From Aureimonas sp. OT7 (GTDB taxonomy: Bacteria > Pseudomonadota > Alphaproteobacteria > Rhizobiales > Rhizobiaceae), in contig NZ_CP062167.1 in the NCBI RefSeq assembly GCF_014844055.1, forward strand, positions 3,261,501-3,325,500: a stretch of DNA of 64,000 nt, read 5' to 3'. Position 1 is the first letter of the stretch. Every line of letters starts with the position of its first letter. Positions 1 to 9,230 of this stretch are shown here, in pieces. Position numbers and translations under genes: made by a program. The notes beneath the pieces are model-generated. The model was not told where the DNA came from, searched no databases, and saw nothing but the letters and a program-made list of their open reading frames with translations.

Positions 1-1223
1 ATGCTACGACGATCACCCGGCCCGACCTGTTCGGAGACTATCTGCACAAGCAGATCGAGCAGCTGATCCACAATCACGGCCAGCCGCTGCGGATCGGCCA
101 TTCGGACACGCCGATACCCCTGCACTTCGCATTTCCGGAAGGCACCTATGTCGATGGCAGCCAGGCCGAGCGGCTGGGCATGCCGTTGCGCGACATCTTC
201 GACGTTCCGGACCTTGCGGCCACCGACGACCGGATCGTGAACGGCAATTTCGAGCCGGCGCCGGGCGAGGCATGGCCCCTGGCACCGTTTACCGCGCAAC
301 GCGTCGACTATTCGCTCGCACGGCTGTCGCACTACACGGCAACCAGCCCGCGCCATTTCCAGAACTTCGTGATGTTCACCAATTACCAGTTCTATATCGA
401 CGAATTCGCAGCCATGGCCAGACGCTTCATGGCCGAAGGCGGCCACGGCTACGAATCCTTCGTGGAACCCGGCAATGTCGTGACGCCGGCCGGCGAGACG
501 AGTGCGGGAAGCGGCGTCTCCCCGGCCCGCCTGCCGCAGATGCCGGCCTACCATCTGACCCGCGCCGACGGCAGCGGCATCACCATGGTCAATATCGGCG
601 TCGGCCCGTCCAACGCCAAGACGATCACCGACCATGTGGCGGTGCTGCGGCCGCATGCCTGGCTGATGCTGGGCCATTGCGCGGGGCTGCGCAACACGCA
701 GGCGCTGGGCGACTATGTGCTGGCCCATGCCTATGTCCGCGAGGACCATGTGCTGGATGCCGACCTGCCCGTATGGGTGCCGGTGCCGCCGCTGGCGGAG
801 GTGCAGGTGGCGCTGGAAAAGGCAGTGGCCGACGTGACGGGACTGGAGGGCTACGACCTCAAGCGCATCATGCGGACGGGAACGGTCGCCACGATCGACA
901 ACCGCAACTGGGAACTCCGCGACCAGACGGAGCCGGTCGAACGGCTGTCGAAATCGCGCGCGATCGCACTCGATATGGAATCGGCCACCATCGCGGCCAA
1001 CGGCTACCGGTTCCGCGTGCCCTACGGCACCTTGCTGTGCGTCTCGGACAAGCCCCTGCACGGTGAACTGAAATTGCCGGGAATGGCGACCGCCTTCTAC
1101 AAGCGCCAGGTGGCCCAGCATCTGGAGATCGGCATCCGCGCCATGCAAAGCCTTGCCGAAATGCCGCACGAGAAGCTGCATTCGCGCAAGCTGCGCTCCT
1201 TCTTCGAGACGGCCTTTCAGTAG
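1..1223 (+). CDS. amn: AMP nucleosidase, 5' end cut by window edge
   Basis: The reading frame is open from base 3 to the TAG at 1221-1223, about 406 residues, and the true start lies upstream of the window. E. coli Amn is about 484 residues, so some 70-80 N-terminal residues are probably missing. AMP nucleosidase hydrolyses AMP to adenine and ribose 5-phosphate in the cytoplasm. The N-terminal part (RIGHSDTPIPLHFAFPEGTYV) matches the Amn-specific domain. The C-terminal half is a nucleoside-phosphorylase fold: NIGVGPSNAKTITDHVAVLRP, then LGHCAGLR and the purine-site stretch IALDMESATIAANGYR. It converges on the next gene with a gap of only 6 bases. The methionine codon at 180 is internal to the domain and is not the start. 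Confidence 0.9.
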   Translation, partial: ATTITRPDLFGDYLHKQIEQLIHNHGQPLRIGHSDTPIPLHFAFPEGTYVDGSQAERLGMPLRDIFDVPDLAATDDRIVNGNFEPAPGEAWPLAPFTAQRVDYSLARLSHYTATSPRHFQNFVMFTNYQFYIDEFAAMARRFMAEGGHGYESFVEPGNVVTPAGETSAGSGVSPARLPQMPAYHLTRADGSGITMVNIGVGPSNAKTITDHVAVLRPHAWLMLGHCAGLRNTQALGDYVLAHAYVREDHVLDADLPVWVPVPPLAEVQVALEKAVADVTGLEGYDLKRIMRTGTVATIDNRNWELRDQTEPVERLSKSRAIALDMESATIAANGYRFRVPYGTLLCVSDKPLHGELKLPGMATAFYKRQVAQHLEIGIRAMQSLAEMPHEKLHSRKLRSFFETAFQ

Positions 1224-1229
1224 GCCCGC

Positions 1230-2900
1230 CTACATCTCCTGGTAGACCGGGCCTTCGCCGCCCTGCGGCACGGTCCATCGGATGTTGCCATTGGGATCCT
1301 TGATATCGCACGTCTTGCAGTGGACGCAGTTCTGCGCGTTGATCTGGTAGCGCAGATACTCTCCCTCGCCGATCCATTCGTACACGGCCGCCGGGCAATA
1401 TCGCTCCGACAGGCCGGCATAGACATCGTGTTCGGACGTCTTCTGCAGCGCCATGTCCCGGACCCGCAGGTGGATCGGCTGGTCTTCCTCGTGATTGGTG
1501 TTCGACAGGAACACCGAGGACGTCTTGTCGAAGGTCAGCACGCCATCGGGCTTGGGATAGTCGATCGGCTTGTGGCGCGACGCGGGCTCCGTCGATTGCG
1601 CGTCCGTCTTGCCGTGGCCGAGCGTGCCGAACAACGAGAGGCGGAACAGCGAATTGGTCCACATGTCGAGCGCGCCCAGGGCGACGCCGATATAGGTGCC
1701 GAACCGCGACCAGAGCGGCTTGACGTTGCGCACGGGGGAAAGATCGCGTCCGATGGTCGATTGCCGCCAGCCATCTTCATAGGCGGATAACTCGTCCCGC
1801 GAGCGGCCGGCGGCCAAGGCTTCGGAAGCGGCCTCCGCCGCCAGCATTCCGGAAGCGATGGCGTTGTGAACGCCCTTGATGCGCGGCACGTTGACGAAGC
1901 CGGCCGAGCAGCCGAGCAGCGCGCCGCCCGGGAAGACGAGTTTCGGCACCGACTGGAAACCGCCCTCGCTGATGGCCCGGGCGCCATAGGAGAGGCGCTT
2001 GCCACCGTCCAGCAGTTCGGCCACGTCAGGATGGGTCTTGAACCGCTGGAATTCCCCGAAGGGCGAAAGATACGGGTTCTTGTAGTTGAGGTGGGTGACG
2101 AAGCCGACATAGACCTGGTTCTCGGCAAGGTGATAGATGAAGGAACCGCCGCCCGTATCGCTCTTCAGCGGCCAGCCGAAGGAGTGCTGGATAAGGCCGG
2201 GCTTGTGCTTTTCCGGCTTGATCTCCCACAATTCCTTGATGCCGAGGCCGAATTTCTGCGGCTCGCTGTCCTTGCCGAGCGAGAAACGCTCGATGAGTTC
2301 CTTCGCCAGCGATCCCCGGACGCCCTCGCCGATCAGCACATAACGGCCCATCAGGGCCATGCCGCGCTGGTAGTTGGGGCCAGGGCTGCCGTCGCGCTCG
2401 ATGCCCATGTCGCCCGTGGCGACGCCGATGACGGCACCGGCGTCGTCGACGATCAGTTCGGAGACGGCGAAGCCGGGATAGATTTCGACGCCGAGCTCCT
2501 CCGCCTTGCCGGCGAGCCATTTGCAGACGAGGCCGAGCGAAACGACGAAATTGCCGTGATTGTGCATGAGGGGAGGCATGGCAAAGCCCGGCAGGCGCAC
2601 GGCGCCCTGGGGACCGTACAGATAGAACCGGTCGTCCGTGACCTTCTGCCGGATCGGCGTCTCTTCCTGCCGCCAATCCGGCAGCAGGCGGTCGAGCGAG
2701 GATGGATCGAGGACGCAACCGGACAGTATGTGCGCGCCCACTTCCGCGCCCTTTTCCAGGACGACGACGGACAGGTCCGGGGACAACTGCTTCAGGCGGA
2801 TCGCGGCCGACAATCCAGCCGGGCCCGCGCCCACGACGACGACGTCGAACTCCATGCTTTCCCGCTCGGGCAGTTCGGCGTCGTTGGCTCCAACGGTCAT
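1230..2900 (-). CDS. Electron transfer flavoprotein-ubiquinone oxidoreductase
   Basis: Protein of 556 residues. ETF-QO passes electrons from electron-transfer flavoprotein, reduced by acyl-CoA and other dehydrogenases, to ubiquinone at the inner membrane. The N-terminus carries the FAD dinucleotide fold (FDVVVVGAGPAGLSAAIRL), followed by the ETF-QO ubiquinone-binding region. The C-terminus holds the [4Fe-4S] ferredoxin-like domain, with an isolated Cys in ERYCPAAVYEW and then CVHCKTCDIKDP. I chose the ATG at 2900 because GGGAG lies 7 bases upstream and the FAD motif follows about 18 residues in. An in-frame start at 2996 would add 32 residues unlike the family. It is divergent from the uracil-DNA glycosylase gene across 108 bases. 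Confidence 0.95.
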   Translation of the reverse strand: MTVGANDAELPERESMEFDVVVVGAGPAGLSAAIRLKQLSPDLSVVVLEKGAEVGAHILSGCVLDPSSLDRLLPDWRQEETPIRQKVTDDRFYLYGPQGAVRLPGFAMPPLMHNHGNFVVSLGLVCKWLAGKAEELGVEIYPGFAVSELIVDDAGAVIGVATGDMGIERDGSPGPNYQRGMALMGRYVLIGEGVRGSLAKELIERFSLGKDSEPQKFGLGIKELWEIKPEKHKPGLIQHSFGWPLKSDTGGGSFIYHLAENQVYVGFVTHLNYKNPYLSPFGEFQRFKTHPDVAELLDGGKRLSYGARAISEGGFQSVPKLVFPGGALLGCSAGFVNVPRIKGVHNAIASGMLAAEAASEALAAGRSRDELSAYEDGWRQSTIGRDLSPVRNVKPLWSRFGTYIGVALGALDMWTNSLFRLSLFGTLGHGKTDAQSTEPASRHKPIDYPKPDGVLTFDKTSSVFLSNTNHEEDQPIHLRVRDMALQKTSEHDVYAGLSERYCPAAVYEWIGEGEYLRYQINAQNCVHCKTCDIKDPNGNIRWTVPQGGEGPVYQEM

Positions 2901-3008
2901 GCAAGTCTCCCAACCCTTCACTCGGAAGTGGTTTGGAATGTTTCCACATGGCTTTGCAACCGCCTTTTTCCGGTTGGAGAGCCGTTCGAGGCTCAATATG
3001 ATGCGATC

Positions 3009-3890
3009 ATGACGATCTTCGAGCCCGCAACGCCGATTCCCTCAGCCGCCCTGGCCGCGCTGCTGCGCTGGTTCGATATGGCGGGCATCGACGGATTCGT
3101 CGGCGAATCCGCGCGCAACCGCTTCGAGGAAACGGCGGCGGAAAGCGCCGCCCGCAAGGCAACGCCGAAGCCGCCGCAGGCGCGGCCCGCCGCGCCCCAG
3201 GCGGGGCCCGTCGCCGGCGAGGCGCAGGTACGAACGACGCCGCCGGCAGCCCTTCCCGCGTGGACCGCTCCGGTTCCCGGTGCGGTGGCCGCCGACGATG
3301 CGCGCGAGAAAGCGCGACACGCCGCGTCGCTGGCGGATCTACAGGCTGCCTATGCGGCCTTCGAGGGATGCGCGCTCAAGGCAACGGCCAAATCCCTGGT
3401 GTTCGGCAATGGCGCCGAGAACGCATCGCTGATGCTGATCGGGGAGGCTCCGGGCCGCGAGGAGGATATCGCCGGCGAGCCTTTCGTCGGCCGTTCCGGG
3501 CAGTTGCTCAACCGCATGCTCGCAGCGATCGGCCTGGAGCGGACGGACGTCCGCGTGACCAACATCATCGCATGGCGGCCACCGGGCAACCGGTCGCCGA
3601 CGCCGGTCGAAACCGAGATGTGCCTGCCCTTCGTCCTGCGGCAGATCGAGCTTGTCGCGCCCAAGGTCGTCGTCTGCCTCGGCTCTCCCTCGGCCAAGGC
3701 GATCCTGTCCAGCAATGACGGCATCATGAAGCTGCGTGGCCGCTGGAACGAACTTGCGCTGCCGGGCCTTCCGGCGCCGATCCAGGCGACGGCCCTGCTG
3801 CACCCGGCCTACCTTTTGCGGCAGCCGGCGCAGAAGCGATTGGCCTGGCGGGACCTGCTGGCCGTCAAGGACAGGCTGCACCGCGACTGA
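3009..3890 (+). CDS. Uracil-DNA glycosylase, family 4
   Basis: Protein of 293 residues that removes uracil from DNA at the start of base excision repair. The first 120 or so residues are a low-complexity Ala/Pro-rich extension. The catalytic domain begins near residue 110, with the active-site motif GEAPGREEDIAGEPFVGRSG near 145, the central NIIAWRPPGNRSPTPVE stretch, and the C-terminal HPAYLLRQPAQKR motif near 265. At the usual N-terminal CxxC cluster position I see a single Cys (EGCALKAT), as I recall for other alphaproteobacterial members, so whether it keeps a complete [4Fe-4S] cluster is unclear from sequence. The frame is open far upstream, but that stretch is antisense to ETF-QO. The ATG at 3009 fits the domain start. 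Confidence 0.9.
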   Translation: MTIFEPATPIPSAALAALLRWFDMAGIDGFVGESARNRFEETAAESAARKATPKPPQARPAAPQAGPVAGEAQVRTTPPAALPAWTAPVPGAVAADDAREKARHAASLADLQAAYAAFEGCALKATAKSLVFGNGAENASLMLIGEAPGREEDIAGEPFVGRSGQLLNRMLAAIGLERTDVRVTNIIAWRPPGNRSPTPVETEMCLPFVLRQIELVAPKVVVCLGSPSAKAILSSNDGIMKLRGRWNELALPGLPAPIQATALLHPAYLLRQPAQKRLAWRDLLAVKDRLHRD

Positions 3891-4040
3891 CGATCGTGCG
3901 TCCCATCGCGAAATGTCGGAAAGGCGACACGATCCGTCGCTATGAGACTGGCGAAGGCGGTGCGGTGCCAATAGAGCATGTGCGGATGCTCGCGCCCTGA
4001 CGGTTTGGCGCCCATCGACAGAACACCTGCAAGGCCCGAC

Positions 4041-5360
4041 ATGCGCGCTCAACTATTGCCTATCGTTTCTCTGCTGACGTCGACGTTCTTCCTGATGGCC
4101 GGTGCCGGACTGCAGGGCATTCTGCTGCCGGTTCGCGGCTCGCTGGAAAACTGGTCTCCGTATCAGATCGGCTGGCTGGGCACGGGCTACGCGATCTTCT
4201 TCACGGTCGGCTGCCTGATCGCGCCGCGCATCGTGCGCAGCGCCGGGCATGTCCGCACCTTCTGCAGCCTTGCTGCCCTTCTGGCCATCGCGATCCTGCT
4301 GCACGCGATGATCGTTTCACCGATCGGCTGGATTCTGCTGCGCGGCGTATCCGGTTTCGCGCTGGCCGGCTCCTACATGATCATCGAAAGCTGGCTCAAC
4401 GAGCGCGTCACCAATGAATCGCGCGGGCGGATCTTCTCGCTCTACATGATGATATCGATGGCCGCGATGATGTCCGGCCAATATGTCCTGCCGCTGAGCA
4501 ATCCGCTGCTGACGATCCCGTTCATGCTGTGCGCGATCTTCTTCTGCCTGGCCGTCATCCCCAACGCCCTGTCGCGGGCGCAGAGCCCCAAGCCGCTGAC
4601 CCAGGTGCGGCTGGACCTGCCCGCTTTGTTCCGCAATTCCCCTGCGGCGGCGGTCGGCGTGTTCCTGGCGGGGGTGCTGGCCGGGGCCTGGTCCAACATG
4701 GCGCCAGTCTTCGGGACGGAGCTCGGCTTTTCCACGGCCAGCATCGCAACGCTGCTGGTTGCTACCATGGCCGGCGGTATGGTCTTCCAGTATCCGCTGG
4801 GCCGCCTGTCGGACCGCATCGACCGGCGCATGGTGATGACGGGCATCGGCGCGATGGGCGTCGCCGTGGCGACGGCGGCCATCGGAATTTCGTCCACCAC
4901 GCCGGCGGTCCTGTTCTTCTTCGCCTTTCTGCTCGGCGGGATGATCTATCCGGCCTATTCGTTGGCCGTCGCCCACGCCAACGACTTTGCCGACGCCGCC
5001 GATTTCGTGAAGATTTCGGGGGGCATGCTGATCCTCTATGGCGTCGGCACGATGGGCGGGCCGCTTTTTGCGGCCTTCCTGATGGAGAATTACGGTGCCA
5101 TGGGCATCTTCGTGGCCACCGGCTCGGCCCACGCCGCCTATGCGGCCTACACCCTGTATCGTACGACGCGGCGTCAGTCGTTGCCGGCCGAAATCCGCGA
5201 CGACTTCCAGTCGACGCCGCTGGCCCGCACCCAGACGCCGGCGACCTTTGCGCTGGACCCGCGCGCCGAAGTGGCCAACGAGATTGCCACGGCGCAGCAC
5301 GACGACGAAGAAGGTTTCCCGCCCGAGGGCGGGGAGCCCGTCAGGGAGACGGCGGGCTGA
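4041..5360 (+). CDS. MFS transporter, YcaD-like
   Basis: Protein of 439 residues with about 12 hydrophobic segments and a polar C-terminal tail of about 55 residues rich in Glu and Asp. The layout and the stretch IIESWLNERVTNESRGRIFS resemble E. coli YcaD-type major facilitator exporters (VVESALM..SRNRGRL). Loop motif A appears in the second half as GRLSDRIDRRMVM. The substrate cannot be deduced. The ATG at 4041 is preferred over an upstream in-frame start at 3978 because the added residues are not membrane-like. The 150 bases before it hold only a weak GAGCAT/ATGCTC inverted repeat at 3974-3991. The 3' end overlaps the convergent DMT transporter gene by 20 bases. Confidence 0.85.
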   Translation: MRAQLLPIVSLLTSTFFLMAGAGLQGILLPVRGSLENWSPYQIGWLGTGYAIFFTVGCLIAPRIVRSAGHVRTFCSLAALLAIAILLHAMIVSPIGWILLRGVSGFALAGSYMIIESWLNERVTNESRGRIFSLYMMISMAAMMSGQYVLPLSNPLLTIPFMLCAIFFCLAVIPNALSRAQSPKPLTQVRLDLPALFRNSPAAAVGVFLAGVLAGAWSNMAPVFGTELGFSTASIATLLVATMAGGMVFQYPLGRLSDRIDRRMVMTGIGAMGVAVATAAIGISSTTPAVLFFFAFLLGGMIYPAYSLAVAHANDFADAADFVKISGGMLILYGVGTMGGPLFAAFLMENYGAMGIFVATGSAHAAYAAYTLYRTTRRQSLPAEIRDDFQSTPLARTQTPATFALDPRAEVANEIATAQHDDEEGFPPEGGEPVRETAG

Positions 5361-6294
5361 CCTTGCGCGCTCGCCGCCGCTCCAGCCCCAGCCGATGCTC
5401 TCGAAAAATGATGAACAGGCCGGCTGATATGACGATGAAGGCACCCAGCAGCGTCGTCGCCGTCACCTCTTCGTTGAAAACCGTGTAGCCGATCACCACC
5501 GCCGCTATCATCGACGTATACTCGAACGGCGCGATGGTGGACGTATCGGCATAGCGGTAGCAGGCCGTGAGCAGCAACTGCCCGACCCCGCCGCACAGCC
5601 CCGCCCCGACCAGCAGCACCGCCTGCCGTCCGTCCGGCACCACCCAGCCGAACGGCAGCGTGACCAGGGCGATGATGCTGCATGTCATGGAGAAATAGAC
5701 GACGATCGTGGCCGTCTTCTCGTGCGCCACCAGGCGCCGCACCTGGATCATCGCGATTGCCGCCATCGCGGCGCCGCCCAGCGACGCCAGCGCCCCCACC
5801 GCATGGGCTGAATCCATGTCGCCCGAAGACAGGCTGAAATTCGGCGCGGCCACGATGACGATGCCGCACAGGCCGACCAGGACGGCAACCCAGCGATAGG
5901 CGCGGACCACTTCCTTCAGGAAGATCGCGGCGAAGACCACCGTCAGCAGCGGCGCCCCGTATGACAGGGATATCCATTCCGGATAGGGCAGCCGCGACAG
6001 CGCGAAGAACCCCAGCCCCATCGAGGTGACGCCGACGATGCCGCGAATGAAATGGCCGCCGATGTCGTCGGTGGCGAGGGCCGTCCCGAGGTCGCCGAGC
6101 CACCAGAGATAGATGACCACCGGGATCAGGGCGAAGAAGGACCGGAAGAACACCAGCTGCCCCGCCGGGACATCGTCGCCCACGGCCTTCAGGCAGGTCT
6201 GCATTCCGACGAAGATCATGACGGACAGCACCTTGAGGCCGATGCCGTAGAGCGGGCGCGGCTCCTGATGCGATGGCTTGGACGGGCTGGGCAT
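5341..6294 (-). CDS. DMT superfamily permease (EamA family)
   Basis: Protein of 317 residues with about ten transmembrane segments arranged as two EamA repeats, each of five helices. The first includes VLSVMIFVGMQTCLKAV and FFRSFFALIPVVIYLWW. The second repeat ends with EYTSMIAAVVIGYTVFNEE, the usual conserved EamA stretch with the pattern Y/F-N-E. Such proteins export small metabolites, often amino acids, but the substrate cannot be inferred here. The start at 6294 has no strong Shine-Dalgarno sequence. Upstream, shared with the divergent pepN, is a 151-base region carrying a perfect inverted repeat at 6329-6344. Confidence 0.85.
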   Translation of the reverse strand: MPSPSKPSHQEPRPLYGIGLKVLSVMIFVGMQTCLKAVGDDVPAGQLVFFRSFFALIPVVIYLWWLGDLGTALATDDIGGHFIRGIVGVTSMGLGFFALSRLPYPEWISLSYGAPLLTVVFAAIFLKEVVRAYRWVAVLVGLCGIVIVAAPNFSLSSGDMDSAHAVGALASLGGAAMAAIAMIQVRRLVAHEKTATIVVYFSMTCSIIALVTLPFGWVVPDGRQAVLLVGAGLCGGVGQLLLTACYRYADTSTIAPFEYTSMIAAVVIGYTVFNEEVTATTLLGAFIVISAGLFIIFREHRLGLERRRARKVSPPSP

Positions 6295-6328
6295 GGAATC
6301 GGGGCCGGACTGGATGCGGGGGAATGGA

Positions 6329-6344
6329 CGTAACGGATGTTACG
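6329..6344. promoter_or_regulatory. Inverted repeat CGTAAC-GGAT-GTTACG in a divergent promoter region
   Basis: Perfect 6-bp arms with a 4-bp spacer, 35 bases upstream of the DMT transporter start and about 100 bases upstream of pepN. Position and symmetry fit an operator. I do not recognise the motif as the site of a known regulator, and a 6-bp repeat could be chance. Confidence 0.35.
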
Positions 6345-6445
6345 CCAGTCTTATTATCTTAACCGGCTTGCGTCGACCCATCGCCGCGGTGCAAACGGAT
6401 CAAGTTCCCACCGTCGCGGTGGCATAGCGTGAGTGCGACGGCGGC

Positions 6446-9100
6446 ATGGCAAGCGAGGACGCGATGCGCGACGAAGACGGCGTTACGATCAGGCTCGAGG
6501 ATTACCGCCCGGCGGACTTCCGGATCCACCATGTGGACATGACGGTCCGGCTGTTCGAAGGGCATGCGGATATCGACACGACGCTGGAGCTCGAGCGCCG
6601 GCCCGGCGCGGCGGCCGATGCGGAGCTGCGTCTGGACGGCGACGAACTGACCTTGACGACGCTGGCGCTCGACGGCCACGCGTTGCCGACACAGAGCTTC
6701 GAGGCAAGCGCGGACAGGCTCGCCGTCCGCGGCCTGCCGCCGAGCGGGCGGTTCAGGCTGGCGATCGGCACGCGGATCGAGCCGGAAAAGAACACCAAGC
6801 TGATGGGCCTCTATCGGTCCAACGGGGTCTGGTGCACGCAATGCGAGGCGGAAGGGTTTCGCCGCATCACGTATTTCCTCGACAGGCCCGATTGCCTCGC
6901 CACCTATCGCGTGCGGCTGGAGGCCGACCGCGAGGCCGCCCCTATCCTGCTGGCCAACGGCAATCCGGTGGGCGGCGGGCCGCTGGGCGAGTTGCGGCAC
7001 TTTGCCGAATGGTTCGATCCGCACCCCAAGCCGTCCTACCTGTTCGCCGTCGTCGCCGGCCGCCTCGACGCCCTGAGCGAGCAATTCGTGACCGGCAGCG
7101 GACGCGAGGTCGCCCTGACCATCTATACCGAGCGCGGTTTGAGCGAGCGCGCCGGCTACGCCATGGATGCGCTGAAGCGATCGATGCGATGGGATGAGCG
7201 GCGCTTCGGCCGCGAATACGATCTCGATGTCTTCAACATCGTCGCCATTTCGGACTTCAACATGGGCGCGATGGAGAACAAGGGGCTCAACGTATTCAAC
7301 CACAAATACGTTCTTCTCGATCCCGACACGGCCACGGATGCCGACTATGCCGGTGTCGAAACCGTCATCGCACACGAGTATTTCCACAACTGGACGGGCA
7401 ACCGCATCACCTGCCGCGACTGGTTCCAGCTTTGCCTCAAGGAAGGGTTGACCGTCTACCGCGACCAGGAGTTCTCGTCGGACGAACGCTCCCGCCCGGT
7501 CAAGCGGATCGCCAGCGTGCATACGCTCAAGGCGAACCAGTTTCCGGAAGACCAGGGGCCGCTGCAGCATCCGGTGCGCCCGACCCAGTACCGCGAGATC
7601 AACAATTTCTACACGGCGACGGTCTACGACAAAGGCAGCGAACTGGTCCGGATGATCGCCACGATCCTCGGCGAGCAGAAATTCCGGGCCGGAATGGACC
7701 TCTATTTCGAGCGCCATGATGGCGAGGCGGCGACAGTCGAAGATTTCGTGACCTGCTTCGAGGATGCCGGCGGCATAGACCTTACCCAGTTCTTCCTGTG
7801 GTACCAGCAGGCCGGGACGCCGAAGCTGGAGGTTTCGCAGATCTACGACGAGACGGCGGGCCGGTTGACGGTGCGCCTGCGCCAGTCCCTCGACAAGGGC
7901 GCGGCGGGCACGGGCACGCGGCCGATGCATATTCCGGTCCGCTACGGGCTGGTGGGCGCCAACGGCCAGGACCTCGACGTGCGCGGGTCCAGCACCGAGG
8001 CGCGCATCGATGGAGACCTCATCCACCTGACCGCCGAAGAGGCGACGGTGACGTTCGAGGGTCTTAGCGGTCGTCCCTACCTGTCCATCCTGCGCGATTT
8101 CAGCGCCCCCGTGGATCTTCGCTACCAGGAGGCGGAGGCCGACAGGCTGGCGCTGGCGCGGCTGGACCCCAACCCGTTCGGCCGGTGGCGCGCCTTGACG
8201 GACTTGGTCGGCGACGCGCTCGTTGCGGCCATACGAAACGGACAGGACTCCATTCCCGACGGCGTCCTCGACGCCATGGTGGCGGCGGCGGCCGACGAAA
8301 CGCTGGAGCCGGCCCTGCGCGCCCAGATGGTGAGCCTGCCGGGCGAAACGGAGCTGACGCGGCTGGTTGCCGAGGATGTCGACACCGACGTCATCCATGC
8401 GCTGCGCGTCAGTACACTCGCCGCCCTCGGCCGCCGCGGACGGGACACGTTCGAAGCGCTCCGCCGCGCGCTGGACGACACGGGCGCCTTCTCTCCGTCC
8501 GCACAGGCCGCAGGACGGCGCGCCCTCCGGAACACGCTTCTGGCGCCGCTTGCCGTCGCCGCCGGCGATCCGGCGGTTGCGGTGACGCAATACGACACGG
8601 CCCGCAACATGAGCGACCGCCTCGCCGCGCTGACCGTCCTGACGCACCATTTCGCCGGGTCTGGCCCGGCGGAAGCGGCCTTGGGCGCCTTTTACGACCG
8701 CTTCGTGGACGATCCGCTGGTCCTGGACAAATGGTTCATGCTCCAGGCAAGCGCGCCGGACGCCGGCACGCTGGACAAGGTCATCGAACTGGCGGCCCAT
8801 CCAGCCTTCCGCCTGGCCAACCCGAACCGGGCCCGCGCCCTGCTTGCCGGCCTGGCGGGGTTGAACCCCTACGTCTTCCACCGGGCCGACGGAGCCGGCT
8901 ACCGCTGGATGGCGGACATGCTGGGCAAGCTCGACACGCTGAACCCCCAGACGGCGGCCCGCATGGCCACGGCCTTCCGCTCGTGGCGGTTGATGGAACC
9001 GGTGCGCCGCGAGGCGGCGCAGGCGGCCTTGACCGAACTGGCCGGCCGAGGCGGCCTGTCGCGCGATCTGGCCGACATACTGGACCGCACCCTGCGCTGA
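6446..9100 (+). CDS. pepN: Aminopeptidase N (M1 family)
   Basis: Protein of 884 residues, the usual length for bacterial PepN. It is a cytoplasmic zinc metallopeptidase that removes N-terminal residues from peptides in the last steps of protein turnover. The substrate-anchoring motif GAMEN lies near residue 274. The zinc motif HEYFHNW begins near residue 310, with the third ligand Glu in LKEGLTVYRDQEF about 20 residues later (HExxH-X18-E). The C-terminal half is the helical PepN-specific domain. The start MASEDAMRDEDG is followed by the family-typical IRLEDYRPADFRIHHVDM. The gene stands alone on its strand and is followed by the PleC-like kinase gene. Confidence 0.95.
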   Translation: MASEDAMRDEDGVTIRLEDYRPADFRIHHVDMTVRLFEGHADIDTTLELERRPGAAADAELRLDGDELTLTTLALDGHALPTQSFEASADRLAVRGLPPSGRFRLAIGTRIEPEKNTKLMGLYRSNGVWCTQCEAEGFRRITYFLDRPDCLATYRVRLEADREAAPILLANGNPVGGGPLGELRHFAEWFDPHPKPSYLFAVVAGRLDALSEQFVTGSGREVALTIYTERGLSERAGYAMDALKRSMRWDERRFGREYDLDVFNIVAISDFNMGAMENKGLNVFNHKYVLLDPDTATDADYAGVETVIAHEYFHNWTGNRITCRDWFQLCLKEGLTVYRDQEFSSDERSRPVKRIASVHTLKANQFPEDQGPLQHPVRPTQYREINNFYTATVYDKGSELVRMIATILGEQKFRAGMDLYFERHDGEAATVEDFVTCFEDAGGIDLTQFFLWYQQAGTPKLEVSQIYDETAGRLTVRLRQSLDKGAAGTGTRPMHIPVRYGLVGANGQDLDVRGSSTEARIDGDLIHLTAEEATVTFEGLSGRPYLSILRDFSAPVDLRYQEAEADRLALARLDPNPFGRWRALTDLVGDALVAAIRNGQDSIPDGVLDAMVAAAADETLEPALRAQMVSLPGETELTRLVAEDVDTDVIHALRVSTLAALGRRGRDTFEALRRALDDTGAFSPSAQAAGRRALRNTLLAPLAVAAGDPAVAVTQYDTARNMSDRLAALTVLTHHFAGSGPAEAALGAFYDRFVDDPLVLDKWFMLQASAPDAGTLDKVIELAAHPAFRLANPNRARALLAGLAGLNPYVFHRADGAGYRWMADMLGKLDTLNPQTAARMATAFRSWRLMEPVRREAAQAALTELAGRGGLSRDLADILDRTLR

Positions 9101-9230
9101 AAGATCAACCCTTTCGCAATGGTTTTAGCCTCTGGCGCACTGGACAAGTGATTCGGCCTCTGATTCATTGAAGCCGATTCGGGGGCCGGGCGGCATAGGC
9201 CGGCGGCAACGGCAAGCGGGGGCAATTGCC

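Noticed and set aside
1866..3008. N-terminal extension of the uracil-DNA glycosylase frame over 380 codons
   Set aside because: It runs antisense through ETF-QO and has no domain; the ATG at 3009 fits the known protein.
3974..3991. GAGCAT/ATGCTC repeat upstream of the MFS gene as an operator
   Set aside because: Short arms with mixed spacer in GC-rich DNA, no recognised motif and no second copy; likely chance.
6359..8881. 840-codon open frame on the minus strand opposite pepN
   Set aside because: It is the antisense of a clear pepN gene in GC-rich DNA, where antisense frames stay open by codon bias; its translation is Arg/Gly/Gln-rich without any domain.
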